Shown: positions 1 through 14,189, numbered from the stretch's first letter. The stretch is DNA of 64,000 bases from Phytomonospora endophytica (GCF_014202425.1 NZ_JACHGT010000004.1:384997-448996), one strand, 5' to 3'. Notes: a model not told the origin generated them from the letters alone. Numbers and translations are program-made.

Positions 1-1
1 G

Positions 2-2266
2 ATGACGGCCTGGAAGGACCTGGCGATGGGGGCCGGCTTCGCGTTGCGCGGCGGCCGCGAAGGCTGGGCCCGGACCGTGCTCACCGCACTCGGCGTCGGT
101 CTCGGCGTGGCCTTGCTGCTGCTGGCGGGCGCCGTGCCGAGCGCCCTGGCCGAACGCGACGTCCGGGGCGCCGGCCGGGCCCCGCTGACCGGCGCGGAGG
201 CCGCCTCGGCGAGCACGGTCCTGTTCGGCTGGGCCGACACCCGCTACCGGGGCGAGGACATCACCGGTTTCCTGGTCCGGCCCGAGGGCGCCGACCCGGT
301 CCTCCCGCTCGGGCTGAGCGCGCTTCCCGGACCGGGGGAGATGGCGGCCTCACCGGCGTTGGTGGAACTCCTGGAGTCGCCGTCGGGCGCCCTGCTGCGG
401 GAGCGGCTCGACTACCGCGTCACCGCCGTCATCGCCGACGAGGGCCTCGTCTCGCCCGCCGAACTGGTCTATTACGCGGGCAGCGACACGCTCGAAGTCC
501 CCTCCGGCAGCGCCGAGCGGATCAGCGGTTTCGGGGTACCGGTCGTCGACGAGGACCTGGATCCGCTGCTGTTGTTCCTGGTGGTCATAGGTTTCGCCGC
601 GCTGCTCATGCCGGTGGCGGTCTTCATCGCCACCGCCGTCCGCTTCGGCGGCGAGCGCCGTGACCGTCGGCTCGCCGCGCTGCGCCTGGTGGGCGCCGAC
701 CGGCGTGCGGTGCGCCGGATCGCCGCGGGCGAGTCGCTGGCGGGCGCCGTGCTGGGGCTGGGTTTCGGGGCGTTGTTCTTCGCGCTGGGACGGCAGTCGG
801 CGAGTGGGGTGAGGCTGTTCGGGAAGAGTGTGTTCCCCGAGGATCTCGACGTCCCGCCCTGGCTGGCGGTCCTGGTGGCCGTGGGTCTGCCGGTCGTCGC
901 CGTCGCGGTGACGCTGTTCGCGATGCGGGGTGCCGTGATCGAGCCCCTGGGAGTCGTCCGTGAGACGCGGCGGGTACGTCGCCGGGTCTGGTGGCGGCTG
1001 GTCGCTCCGGTCCTCGGCGCGGCGCTCCTGCTTCCGCTGGCCGGGCGCGAGCCCGGCAGCGGTTTCAGTCTCGTGCAGCTCGTCGCCGGGACACTGCTGC
1101 TGCTGACCGGTGTCACCGTGCTGCTGCCGTGGCTGGTCGAGGCCGCGGTCAGCCGGGTGCGCGGGGGAGGCGGCGTCTCCTGGCAGCTGGCGATCCGCCG
1201 GCTCCAGGTCGACAGCGGCGGTGCCGCGCGCCAGGTCAACGGGATCGCCGTGGCCGTCGCGGGGGCGATCGCCCTGTACACCGCGCTCGTCGGGATCGAG
1301 AGTTCCTTCACCGGCCCGACCGGGCACGACACCGACCGGGCCCAGCTCAGCGCGAGCGGGCGGTTCGGCGACGCCCTCACCGGCGTCGAAGGCGTCACCG
1401 GCACGGTGACCGTGGCCTCCGCGTGGCTCGCCGCGCGGCCGGGGGAGCAGCAGGATGTCCTGAACGTGACCGTCGGGTCCTGCGCCGACCTGGCCGAGGT
1501 CGCCGCACTCCCGTCCTGCGCCGACGGTGACGTCTTCATCGTCGACGGGGGCGAGACCAACGCGATCGGCCTCGCCGTCCCCGGGAACGACCTCCACGTC
1601 CTGTCCTCGGGCGCCGAAGGGCTCACCTGGACGGTGCCGGAGAACCTGACCCCGGCGGGGACGCGCCCCGACCCCGGTGGGGTGGTCCGCGGCGGCCTGT
1701 TCGCCACGACCGCCGCGGTGTCGCCGGAGTTGTGGGAGGCGGCGCCCCGGACGGTGTACGTCAGCGTCGACGCGTCGGTGCCCGACGTCGTCGAGTACGT
1801 GCGCAACGCCGTCCAGACCGCCGACCGGACCGCCTCGGTCGCGCAGCTGACCAGGATCGAGGTCAGTGACGAGTTCGCCGGCATCCGCACCGGACTGCTG
1901 GTCGGCGCCGCCTGCGTGCTGGCGCTGATCGGGGCGAGCCTGCTCGTCGGGCAGATCGAGCAGCTCCGCGAACGCCGGAGACTCCTGTCGACCCTCGTGG
2001 CCTTCGGGACCCGCCGCGCGACCTTGAGCCTGTCGGTGCTCTGGCAGACCGCGATCCCGGTCCTGCTGGGCCTGGTCGTGGCCTCGATGGTCGGCGCGCT
2101 CCTCGGCGGGTTCCTGCTGCGCCTGGTGGGACGCCCGATGAGCGTCGACTGGACGTCGATCGGCCTGCTGGCGGGCGTCGGCGGCGGTGTCGTGCTCACC
2201 GTGACCGTCCTGAGCCTGGCGCCGCTGGCGCGGATGATGCGGCCCAACGGGTTGCGGACGGAGTAG
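2..2266 (+). CDS. FtsX-like ABC transporter permease
   Basis: A 754-residue membrane protein of the FtsX/MacB permease type, which works with an ABC ATPase to extrude a substrate or act mechanically on the envelope. An N-terminal membrane helix (about 27-47) is followed by an extracytoplasmic region, three helices (about 190-300), two more near 335-385, a second large extracytoplasmic domain (about 430-610) and three C-terminal helices. This duplicated layout is typical of actinobacterial 750-850-residue permeases. The ATG lies at the window edge, so the ribosome site and the expected upstream ATPase are not visible. Substrate unknown. It ends just before a long palindrome. Confidence 0.85.
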   Translation: MTAWKDLAMGAGFALRGGREGWARTVLTALGVGLGVALLLLAGAVPSALAERDVRGAGRAPLTGAEAASASTVLFGWADTRYRGEDITGFLVRPEGADPVLPLGLSALPGPGEMAASPALVELLESPSGALLRERLDYRVTAVIADEGLVSPAELVYYAGSDTLEVPSGSAERISGFGVPVVDEDLDPLLLFLVVIGFAALLMPVAVFIATAVRFGGERRDRRLAALRLVGADRRAVRRIAAGESLAGAVLGLGFGALFFALGRQSASGVRLFGKSVFPEDLDVPPWLAVLVAVGLPVVAVAVTLFAMRGAVIEPLGVVRETRRVRRRVWWRLVAPVLGAALLLPLAGREPGSGFSLVQLVAGTLLLLTGVTVLLPWLVEAAVSRVRGGGGVSWQLAIRRLQVDSGGAARQVNGIAVAVAGAIALYTALVGIESSFTGPTGHDTDRAQLSASGRFGDALTGVEGVTGTVTVASAWLAARPGEQQDVLNVTVGSCADLAEVAALPSCADGDVFIVDGGETNAIGLAVPGNDLHVLSSGAEGLTWTVPENLTPAGTRPDPGGVVRGGLFATTAAVSPELWEAAPRTVYVSVDASVPDVVEYVRNAVQTADRTASVAQLTRIEVSDEFAGIRTGLLVGAACVLALIGASLLVGQIEQLRERRRLLSTLVAFGTRRATLSLSVLWQTAIPVLLGLVVASMVGALLGGFLLRLVGRPMSVDWTSIGLLAGVGGGVVLTVTVLSLAPLARMMRPNGLRTE

Positions 2267-2271
2267 AGGAG

Positions 2272-2311
2272 TCGCCGGTCCGGTCGGTACGCGTACCGAC
2301 CGGACCGGCGA
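2272..2311 (+). terminator. 40-bp perfect palindrome after the permease gene
   Basis: Two 20-base arms meet with no spacer, six bases after the permease stop codon. This is long enough to fold into a very stable hairpin and fits a factor-independent terminator, although no T-run follows. It separates the permease from the metal-sensor operon. Confidence 0.65.
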
Positions 2312-2373
2312 GGTCCTGCGAACACCATGGTCCACGGAGTCGTGAATTCAGGATCTGCTGTACTGTCGGTCCC

Positions 2374-2709
2374 GTGCTGACGCTCGCCACCGAACTCGAC
2401 GCCCTCACCCGCTTCGGCCGGGCCCTCGCCGACCCGATCCGCGCGCGCATCCTCGTCGCCGTCCGCGAGGCACCGGCCTACCCCTCCGAGCTGGCCGAAC
2501 TCCTCGGCGTCTCCCGCACCCGGCTCTCCAACCACCTCGCGTGCCTGCGCGACTGCGGCCTCGTCGTCGCCGTCCCCGAAGGGCGGCGCACCCGCTACGA
2601 ACTCGCCGACGCGCGCCTCGGGCACGCCCTCGACGACCTGCGCTCCGCCGTCGTCGCGGTCGCCGCCGGCGTCACCTGCCCCGACGCGGCCGGCAAGGGC
2701 TGCTGCTGA
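2374..2709 (+). CDS. cmtR: CmtR-type ArsR/SmtB metal-sensing repressor
   Basis: A 111-residue winged-helix repressor. It carries Cys57 and Cys61 in the recognition-helix segment SNHLACLRDCGLVVA and Cys102 near the C terminus, the three ligand positions that bind Cd(II)/Pb(II) in mycobacterial CmtR. Residues 15-25 (GRALADPIRAR) also match that family. The protein ends in an extra Cys110-Cys111 pair. The GTG start has no clear ribosome site and may be leaderless. The stop overlaps the ATG of a CDF-family transporter, so the pair should be one autoregulated metal-efflux operon. The subfamily call rests on the cysteine spacing; the inducing metal is inferred. Confidence 0.85.
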   Translation: MLTLATELDALTRFGRALADPIRARILVAVREAPAYPSELAELLGVSRTRLSNHLACLRDCGLVVAVPEGRRTRYELADARLGHALDDLRSAVVAVAAGVTCPDAAGKGCC

Positions 2710-3428
2710 TGACCTTCGCCCGCCTCGGGCCCTCGCCGGCCCGGCGTGATCTCCTGACCCGGCGGATCCGGCTGTTCGTGGCCGCGACCATCGCCTACAA
2801 CCTCGTCGAGGCCGCCGTGGCCCTCACCGCCGGGACGATGGCGTCGTCGACGGCCCTCATCGGGTTCGGTCTCGACTCGGTCATCGAGGTGTCCTCGGCC
2901 GCGGCGGTCGCCTGGCAGTTCTCGGCCCGCGACCACGCCGTTCGCGAGGCCCGCGAGAAGACCGCGCTACGCGTCATCGCCGTGTCCTTCTTCGCCCTGG
3001 CCGCCTACGTCACGGTCGAGTCGATCCGCGCGCTCCTCGGTGGAGCCGAGGCCGGGCACTCCTCCGTCGGCCTGGTTCTGGCCGCGGTCTCGCTCGCCGT
3101 GATGCCGTTCCTGTCGTGGGCGCAGCGCCGGGCCGGTCGCGAACTCGGCTCCGCCTCGGCGGTCGCCGACTCCAAGCAGACGCTCCTGTGCACCTACCTC
3201 TCGGCGGTGCTGCTGGCCGGGCTGGCGGTGAACTCGCTGTTCGGCTGGTCGTGGGCCGACCCCGTCGCCGCTCTGGTCATCGCCGCCGTCGCGGTCAAGG
3301 AAGGCGTCGGCGCCTGGCGCGGCGACAACTGCTGCGCCCCGGCGGCCGTGCTCGTCGGCCGCGAGGATCCGAAGCCCGGCTCCTGCGGCTGTGAGCCGGG
3401 ATGCGCGTGCTGCTCGCAGGGGGCGTAG
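2709..3428 (+). CDS. CDF-family heavy-metal efflux transporter with Cys-rich tail
   Basis: A 239-residue membrane protein translationally coupled to the cmtR-like gene by a 1-base overlap. About five or six hydrophobic helices are visible, with the CDF-like acidic motifs FGLDSVIE (near residue 54) and ADSKQTLLCTY (near residue 155). The usual cytoplasmic metal-binding domain is replaced by a short C-terminal tail with seven cysteines (NCC, then CGCEPGCACC), suggesting thiolate capture of a soft metal such as Cd, Pb or Zn. Longer upstream starts in this frame overlap the regulator and are unlikely. Confidence 0.85.
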   Translation: MTFARLGPSPARRDLLTRRIRLFVAATIAYNLVEAAVALTAGTMASSTALIGFGLDSVIEVSSAAAVAWQFSARDHAVREAREKTALRVIAVSFFALAAYVTVESIRALLGGAEAGHSSVGLVLAAVSLAVMPFLSWAQRRAGRELGSASAVADSKQTLLCTYLSAVLLAGLAVNSLFGWSWADPVAALVIAAVAVKEGVGAWRGDNCCAPAAVLVGREDPKPGSCGCEPGCACCSQGA

Positions 3429-3485
3429 GGGACTCGGGGCTCGCGTCGCCGTCGAGAGGCGGCGGGACCGGGTCCCGGGCGCCGA

Positions 3486-4235
3486 TCACACGATCCGGTG
3501 CCGCCGTCGGTGGCGGCCGGGCGTGCGGGCGCTGGCCTTCACCTCGCGCACCGTCAGCACCTTCGTCGGCGACATCCAGCCCTGCGACGGCTTGTGCATC
3601 GCCCATCCGCCGCCGAGGGTGACGGCGGCGTGCTGGACGCGGCCCGCGTCGTCGCGCCAGACGAGGACGCTTCCGGCCTCGTCGTCGCTGCCGCCGGGGA
3701 CGGTCCGTTCGGCGAGCCAGGCCTCGAAGGGCTCACGCTGCATCCAGACCTTCTCGGCGCCCGGCACCCCGGCGGCGGCCATCACGGTGCCGAAGCAGTT
3801 GGGGCCGCTGGCGTCGGGGAAGGTGCCCGCCAGTTCCTCGGCGCGCGGCAGCCGCCCGGCGAGGTCGCGCCAGGCTTCGGCGCCGGGCTCCCGGTGCCGG
3901 CTCGGCCGGCGGCCGCTCTCGACGTAGGCGACGATCCGCCGCAGCGTCTCGGCGTCGTCGCGCGACGGTCGCCGGTGCGCGCCCGGCTGGGCGTCGCGCA
4001 CATCTCGCGGCAGCGCGCGCGCCTCGGCCCTGGTGAGCCAGACGACGACGTCGTCGCCGAGGGCGTAGAGCTCGAAGCTGTCGCGATGCTCCATGGGCAG
4101 CGGTGCGATATGGCCGGTCAGGCCGAGCTCGGCGGCGCGGCCGGGCGCGAGGGCGTAGGGCTGCCGCTCCGGCATGAGCCAGTCACGCCATCGGGTCAGG
4201 AGGTCGTCGGAGACGTCGATACCAAGTACGAGCAC
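3486..4235 (-). CDS. NlpC/P60-like hypothetical protein
   Basis: A protein of about 249 residues from a GTG start; in-frame ATGs at 4298 and 4319 would add a low-complexity arginine-rich tail. The C-terminal half holds GPNCFGTVMAAAG and, about 65 residues later, HAAVTLGGGWAMHKP, the Cys/His arrangement of NlpC/P60-type cysteine peptidases. No signal peptide or membrane helix is visible, so a cytoplasmic role is likely and cell-wall hydrolysis is not established. It converges on the CDF transporter gene. The family is inferred from motifs and catalytic activity is unproven. Confidence 0.6.
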   Translation of the reverse strand: MLVLGIDVSDDLLTRWRDWLMPERQPYALAPGRAAELGLTGHIAPLPMEHRDSFELYALGDDVVVWLTRAEARALPRDVRDAQPGAHRRPSRDDAETLRRIVAYVESGRRPSRHREPGAEAWRDLAGRLPRAEELAGTFPDASGPNCFGTVMAAAGVPGAEKVWMQREPFEAWLAERTVPGGSDDEAGSVLVWRDDAGRVQHAAVTLGGGWAMHKPSQGWMSPTKVLTVREVKASARTPGRHRRRHRIV

Positions 4236-4576
4236 GGGGGGAGCGTACGACCGCGAGGCCCGGACGGCACGTCCATTTCGGCCGCTCCGCGGGCGCATGC
4301 GTGACGGGGACGGCCTCACCGGGTTCCGTCCGGCCGCCTCTCCGGGCGGGGTGGGATCATGAACCCGGCGCCGGTGGCACCGTCGCCCGCTTCGCCCACT
4401 ATGGCCGCTTGGTGGCGTTCCGTCCGCGCGTGTTTGTATGGTTCCTACAAGCTTTGCCGTGTAGTTCGCGTAGCCCGCGGCATAGTGCTGTCGGTGCCCG
4501 AAGCGGAAGAGTGAAGACTGTGGGGAGCCGCCCGTGGGCGGCTCGCGCGTTGTCGGTCTACAGGAGGTTCCTACCG
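4236..4576 (+). promoter_or_regulatory. Leader region of the carboxylase gene, with hairpin at 4525-4544
   Basis: A 341-bp non-coding stretch between divergent genes. It includes an AT-richer patch (about 4431-4456) likely to lie near promoter elements, although no confident -35/-10 pair could be fixed. A 9-bp perfect stem with a 2-base centre (4525-4533 / 4536-4544) lies 16 bases upstream of the ribosome site CAGGAGGT at 4561-4568. The hairpin could affect translation or mRNA stability. Confidence 0.35.
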
Positions 4577-10060
<5,484 letters not shown>

Positions 10061-10068
10061 CCCGGGTT

Positions 10069-10095
10069 CCCCGGGCGGCCGCGTGCCGCCCGGGG
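10069..10095 (+). terminator. Hairpin terminator after the carboxylase gene
   Basis: An 11-bp perfect GC stem (10069-10079 / 10085-10095) with a 5-base loop begins eight bases after the carboxylase stop. There is no T-run, as is common in high-GC actinomycetes. The rest of the gap to 10305 shows no gene and presumably carries the oleate hydratase promoter. Confidence 0.55.
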
Positions 10096-10305
10096 CTCAT
10101 CTCCGGGATCCACTCCGCGCGCGCCGCCGCCCGGAAGCGGCCCGGTCGTGGTCACCGACCGCGAACCGGCCGGGACGCCCGGCCTGGACGCGCGCCCGGC
10201 CTGAACGGCAAAGCCCGGCACTCCCGGCGCGCCTTCGTTAGCGTGTGATTCGTCCGGACTCCGCCGGGGTTCGGCCGTTTCGCACCATCGAGGACCGGGG
10301 GCCCG

Positions 10306-12075
10306 ATGTACTACAGCAGCGGCAACTACGAGGCCTTCGCCCGGCCACGCAAGCCCGACGGCGTCGACGGTAAGTCCGCCTGGTTCGTCGGGGCCGGGCT
10401 GGCCTCGCTGTCGGCGGCGGCGTTCATGATCCGCGACGGCCGCATGGGCGGCGAGCGGATCACGATCCTGGAGCGCCTGAAACTGCCCGGCGGGGCCCTC
10501 GACGGCATCAAGGAGCCTCGCCGGGGCTTCGTGATCCGCGGCGGCCGCGAGCTGGAGGACCACATGGAGTGCCTGTGGGACCTCTTCCGTTCGATCCCGT
10601 CGATCGAGGTCCCCGACGCGTCGGTGCTCGACGAGTTCTACTGGCTCAACAAGGACGACCCGAACTACTCCCTCCAGCGCGTCACCGAGAAGCAGGGCCT
10701 CGACGCCCGCACCGACGGCCTGTTCACGCTCAACGCCAAGGCGCAGAAGGACCTCGTGCGGATCTTCCTCGCGACACGCGAGGAGATGGAGGGCAAGCGC
10801 ATCACCGACGTCACCGGGGAGGACTTCCGCGCCAGCAACTTCTGGCTGTACTGGCGCACGATGTTCGCCTTCGAGGAGTGGCACGGGGCGCTGGAGTTCA
10901 AGCTGTACCTCCACCGCTTCATCCACCACGTGGGCGGGCTGCCGGACTTCACCGCGCTGAAGTTCACCAAGTACAACCAGTACGAGTCGCTCGTCCTGCC
11001 GCTGACCCGCTGGCTCATCGACCAGGGTGTGACCTTCCGCTTCTCCACCGAGGTCACCGACATCGACTTCGACATCACCCCCGAGCGCAAGCGCGCCACG
11101 CGCATCGCGTGGGTCGCCGACGGTGAGCCCGGCGGCGTCGAGCTCGACGAGGACGACCTGGTACTGGTCACGATCGGTTCACTCACCGAGAACTCCGACA
11201 ACGGCGACCACCACACCGCCGCACGCCTCGACGAGGGCCCGGCGCCCGCCTGGGAGCTGTGGAAGAAGATCGCCGGCCGCGACCCGTCCTTCGGCCGGCC
11301 GGAGGTGTTCTGCGGGAACATCGCCGAGAGCAAGTGGGAGTCGGCGACCGTCACCACCCTCGACGCCAGGATCCCCGAGTACATCCGCCGCGTCGCCAAG
11401 CGCGATCCCCTCAGCGGGCGCGTCGTCACCGGCGGCATCGTCACGATCCGCGACTCGTCGTGGCTGATGAGCTGGACCGTCAACCGCCAGCCGCACTTCA
11501 AGCAGCAGCCGCCCGACCAGGTCGTCGTGTGGCTCTACGGGCTGTTCGTCGACCGGCCCGGCGACTACGTCACGAAGTCCCTCGCCGACTGCACCGGCGA
11601 GGAGATCACCCGCGAGTGGCTCTACCACCTCGGTGTCCCCGTCGGCGAGATCGACGAGATGGCCGCCACCGGCGCCAAGTGCGTGCCGGTGATGATGCCC
11701 TACGTGACCTCCTTCTTCGCGCCCCGGCACGCGGGGGACCGGCCGGACGTGGTGCCCGAGGGTTCGGTCAACTTCGCCTTCATCGGTCAGTTCGCCGAGA
11801 CCACGCGCGACACGATCTTCACCACCGAGTACTCCGTGCGGACCGGGATGGAGGCGGCCTACCGGCTGCTCGGCGTCGAGCGCGGGGTCCCGGAGGTCTT
11901 CGGCTCGACCTACGACATCCGCAAGCTGCTCGACGCGATGTACCACCTGCGCGACGGTGAGCGGTTGCGCCTCCCGGGACCCGAACTGCTGCGCAAGCAC
12001 CTGCTGAAGCGGCTCGACGCGAGCGAGGTCGGTGAGCTGCTGACCGAGTTCAGGCTGCTTCCCGAGGGCGACTGA
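10306..12075 (+). CDS. ohyA: Oleate hydratase
   Basis: A 589-residue FAD-dependent hydratase that adds water to the cis-9 double bond of oleate (and similar fatty acids) to give 10-hydroxystearate. The N terminus (MYYSSGNYEAFARP), the dinucleotide motif VGAGLASLSAAAF near 28-40, GRELEDHMECLWDLF, and TVNRQPHFKQQP are characteristic, and full length matches the family. Such enzymes detoxify free unsaturated fatty acids and act in the cytosol or at the membrane. It is a single gene, convergent with a TetR gene seven bases away. Confidence 0.95.
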   Translation: MYYSSGNYEAFARPRKPDGVDGKSAWFVGAGLASLSAAAFMIRDGRMGGERITILERLKLPGGALDGIKEPRRGFVIRGGRELEDHMECLWDLFRSIPSIEVPDASVLDEFYWLNKDDPNYSLQRVTEKQGLDARTDGLFTLNAKAQKDLVRIFLATREEMEGKRITDVTGEDFRASNFWLYWRTMFAFEEWHGALEFKLYLHRFIHHVGGLPDFTALKFTKYNQYESLVLPLTRWLIDQGVTFRFSTEVTDIDFDITPERKRATRIAWVADGEPGGVELDEDDLVLVTIGSLTENSDNGDHHTAARLDEGPAPAWELWKKIAGRDPSFGRPEVFCGNIAESKWESATVTTLDARIPEYIRRVAKRDPLSGRVVTGGIVTIRDSSWLMSWTVNRQPHFKQQPPDQVVVWLYGLFVDRPGDYVTKSLADCTGEEITREWLYHLGVPVGEIDEMAATGAKCVPVMMPYVTSFFAPRHAGDRPDVVPEGSVNFAFIGQFAETTRDTIFTTEYSVRTGMEAAYRLLGVERGVPEVFGSTYDIRKLLDAMYHLRDGERLRLPGPELLRKHLLKRLDASEVGELLTEFRLLPEGD

Positions 12076-12082
12076 CGCGGCC

Positions 12083-12667
12083 TCAGAGGCGCAGGCCGCC
12101 GCCGAGGAAGGTCATGGCGCGGTCGACGTACTCGGCGAGGGGCCGCCGCCCGTTCTCGCGGGCCCAGGCCTGGAGCGCGCTGCCCCACGCGCCGACGGCG
12201 GCGGCGGCGAAGGCGTGCAGTTCCAGGTCCTCGGCGTCGCGGCCGAGGCGTTCGGCGAGGGCGGCGGCGAGGGTTTCCTGCGTGGCGAAGGCGTGGTCCA
12301 TGCGGCTGGCCCGCAGCTCGGGTTCGCTGAAGGCGAGCCGGATGCACAGGAGCATCTCCTCGGGCGTCCCGTCGAAGTCGCCGAGGGCGGCGAGGACGGC
12401 GTCACGGAGGCCCTCGACCGGGGCGACGCCGTCCGGCAGGTGCCGGACGGCGTCGACCATGACCGGGTCGACGTCGTTGTCGAGGACGATCTGTTCCTTG
12501 GTGGCGAAGTAGCGGAAGAAGGTCGACGGTGAGACCTCGGCCGCCTCGGCGATCTGGCCGACGGTCGTCGGGCCGAAGCCCCGGGCGGCGAACAACCGCA
12601 GCGCGTGCTCGCGGATCGTTCGCCGCGTCCGGGCCTTCTTCTTCTCACGCAGTCCGGGCGAGGTCAT
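12083..12667 (-). CDS. TetR/AcrR family transcriptional regulator
   Basis: A 194-residue repressor with an N-terminal helix-turn-helix (about 14-60, TVGQIAEAAEVSPSTFFRYF) and a helical ligand-binding domain. Its start lies 23 bp inside the end of the upstream MFS exporter gene, so the two are co-transcribed and probably translationally coupled. The likely target is the inverted repeat next to the MFS start at 14090-14131. The inducer is presumably an MFS substrate. Confidence 0.88.
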   Translation of the reverse strand: MTSPGLREKKKARTRRTIREHALRLFAARGFGPTTVGQIAEAAEVSPSTFFRYFATKEQIVLDNDVDPVMVDAVRHLPDGVAPVEGLRDAVLAALGDFDGTPEEMLLCIRLAFSEPELRASRMDHAFATQETLAAALAERLGRDAEDLELHAFAAAAVGAWGSALQAWARENGRRPLAEYVDRAMTFLGGGLRL

Positions 12668-14081
12668 GGGTCGATTCTGTCCCCTGCCGGGGCGGCTCGG
12701 CCCTGCCGGGCAGGAACAGGCCGGTCAGGACGCCGGTGATGACCGCTCCCACCGCGCAGACGGCGAGGACGACCGCCATCCCGTCGACGATCCCGTCCGG
12801 TGCGGCGGTGTCGAGTCGCGCGGCACCGGCGATCGCGGTGAGCAGTCCGCCGAAGACGGCGACGCCGAGGGCGCTGCCGACGCCGCGCAGCGTCTGGTTG
12901 AGGCCCGAGCCGACGCCCGCGCCGGCCGGGGGGAGCGTCAGCAGGATCACCGTCATCGCCGGGACCATCGAGGCGCCGACACCGGCACCGGCGAGGGCCG
13001 TCCACGTCGCGAGGAAACCCGTGCCGCTGTCAGCGGTGGTCAAGACGCCGAGACCGAGACCGGCGGCCAGGGCGGCGATCCCGCCGGTCACGGCGGCCCG
13101 GAAACCGAGGCGTTCGAGCAGTACGGAGCCGAGTTGCCCGCCGACGAGCATGCCGGCGGCGAAAGGCAGCACCGAGAGGCCGGTGGCGATCCCGTCGAGG
13201 CCGCGCACGATCCGCAGGTACTGCGGGAAGACGAAGAGCAGCCCGGCGAGCGCGAGGGAGACGTAGACGGCGGCGGCGGTTCCCCAGAGGAAGTTGCGGT
13301 CGCCGAAGAGCCCGAAGTCGACGGTCGGGCGCCGGGAGCGCAGCTGGCCGCGCACGTAGACGGCGAGGAGCGCGAGCCCGAGGGCGGCGGGCGCGAGGAC
13401 GTGCGCGCCGGTCCAGCCGTGCGTGGGGATGGCGATGACGCCGTACATGGCGGCGGCGAGGCCGAGCACCATCGTGGCCGTGGCGGCGGGTGCGACGCGG
13501 GGGCCGTTCCGGTCGCCCGACTCGGGGAGGGTGAGGGCGCAGGCGATCAGCGCGAAGGCGATGATCGGGATGTTGACCAGCAGGACCGAGCCCCACCAGA
13601 AGTGGTCGAGCAGGAAACCGGCGAGGACGGGTCCGAGCGGGAAGCCCACCATGCCCGCGACCGACGCGAAGGCCATCGCCTTGCCGATCTGTTCGCGGCC
13701 GAACACCGTCGGCAGGATCGACATGGTCAGCGGCAGGATCGCCGCGGCCCCGGTGCCCATGACGGCCCGGGCGGCGATGAGGACGCCGACGTCGGTGGCG
13801 TAGGCGCCGAGCAGCGAGCCCGCGCCGAACACGGTGAGGGCGGCGAGCATGACCTTCTTCCGCCCGACGCGGTCGGCGAGCGCTCCGGCCGGGATGAACA
13901 GCGCGGCCATGACGATCGTGTAGGCGTTCAGGACCCACTGGAGGGGGCCGGTGCCGGTGTCGAACTCCCGGGCGAGGGTCGGCATCGAGACGTTGAGGAC
14001 GGTGGTGTCGAGGTCGACGACGAGGACGCAGAGCATCAGCGCGCCGAGGGCCCACCAGCGGCGGGCGGGGGAGACGGGCAT
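12645..14081 (-). CDS. MFS multidrug exporter, DHA2 (14-helix) type
   Basis: A 478-residue drug:H+ antiporter with about 14 transmembrane helices. Helix 1 carries the DHA2 motif LDTTVLNVSMP, the loop 2-3 motif is GALADRVGRKK, and the helix 5 antiporter motif (GMVGFPLGPVLAGFL) is present. The ATG at 14081 is chosen over the long open upstream extension because GAGAGGT sits six bases before it and the conserved N terminus starts there. It is first in an operon with a TetR repressor and divergent from an FAD monooxygenase. Confidence 0.92.
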   Translation of the reverse strand: MPVSPARRWWALGALMLCVLVVDLDTTVLNVSMPTLAREFDTGTGPLQWVLNAYTIVMAALFIPAGALADRVGRKKVMLAALTVFGAGSLLGAYATDVGVLIAARAVMGTGAAAILPLTMSILPTVFGREQIGKAMAFASVAGMVGFPLGPVLAGFLLDHFWWGSVLLVNIPIIAFALIACALTLPESGDRNGPRVAPAATATMVLGLAAAMYGVIAIPTHGWTGAHVLAPAALGLALLAVYVRGQLRSRRPTVDFGLFGDRNFLWGTAAAVYVSLALAGLLFVFPQYLRIVRGLDGIATGLSVLPFAAGMLVGGQLGSVLLERLGFRAAVTGGIAALAAGLGLGVLTTADSGTGFLATWTALAGAGVGASMVPAMTVILLTLPPAGAGVGSGLNQTLRGVGSALGVAVFGGLLTAIAGAARLDTAAPDGIVDGMAVVLAVCAVGAVITGVLTGLFLPGRAEPPRQGTESTHDLARTA

Positions 14082-14089
14082 GGACGCAC

Positions 14090-14131
14090 CTCTCAAAATG
14101 GAAGTCGCTGTCATTTGAGAGTAGCTTCCAT
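14090..14131. promoter_or_regulatory. Nested inverted repeats, likely TetR operator of the MFS operon
   Basis: CTCTCAAA (14090-14097) pairs with TTTGAGAG (14114-14121), and ATGGAAG (14098-14104) pairs with CTTCCAT (14125-14131), so two perfect inverted repeats interleave directly upstream of the MFS start codon. Position and layout suit binding of the TetR protein encoded in the same operon. Regulator assignment is inference. Confidence 0.5.
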
Positions 14132-14159
14132 ATTTTTCCGGGATCCTCGGGGCTTGATT

Positions 14160-14189
14160 CGCTATAAAAGTAGCGCTACGTTTGTAGCG
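14160..14189. promoter_or_regulatory. Two overlapping 16-bp operators before the FAD monooxygenase gene
   Basis: CGCTAT-N4-GTAGCG (14160-14175) overlaps CGCTAC-N4-GTAGCG (14174-14189), a 14-bp offset sharing the central GCGC palindrome. The flanks extend the outer symmetry to GATTCGCTA/TAGCGAATC. The pair ends 15 bases before the ATG and is well placed to block transcription. The best candidate binder is the TetR protein encoded at 15613-16176. Confidence 0.6.

Noticed and set aside
350..2625. Long leftward frames opposite the FtsX permease and cmtR-like gene
   Set aside because: Arg/Gln/Pro-rich composition and no ribosome site; shadows of real genes.
4301..4576. Upstream extension of the carboxylase to an ATG at 4301
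   Set aside because: The strong ribosome site at 4561-4568 and the conserved biotin carboxylase N terminus place the start at 4577.
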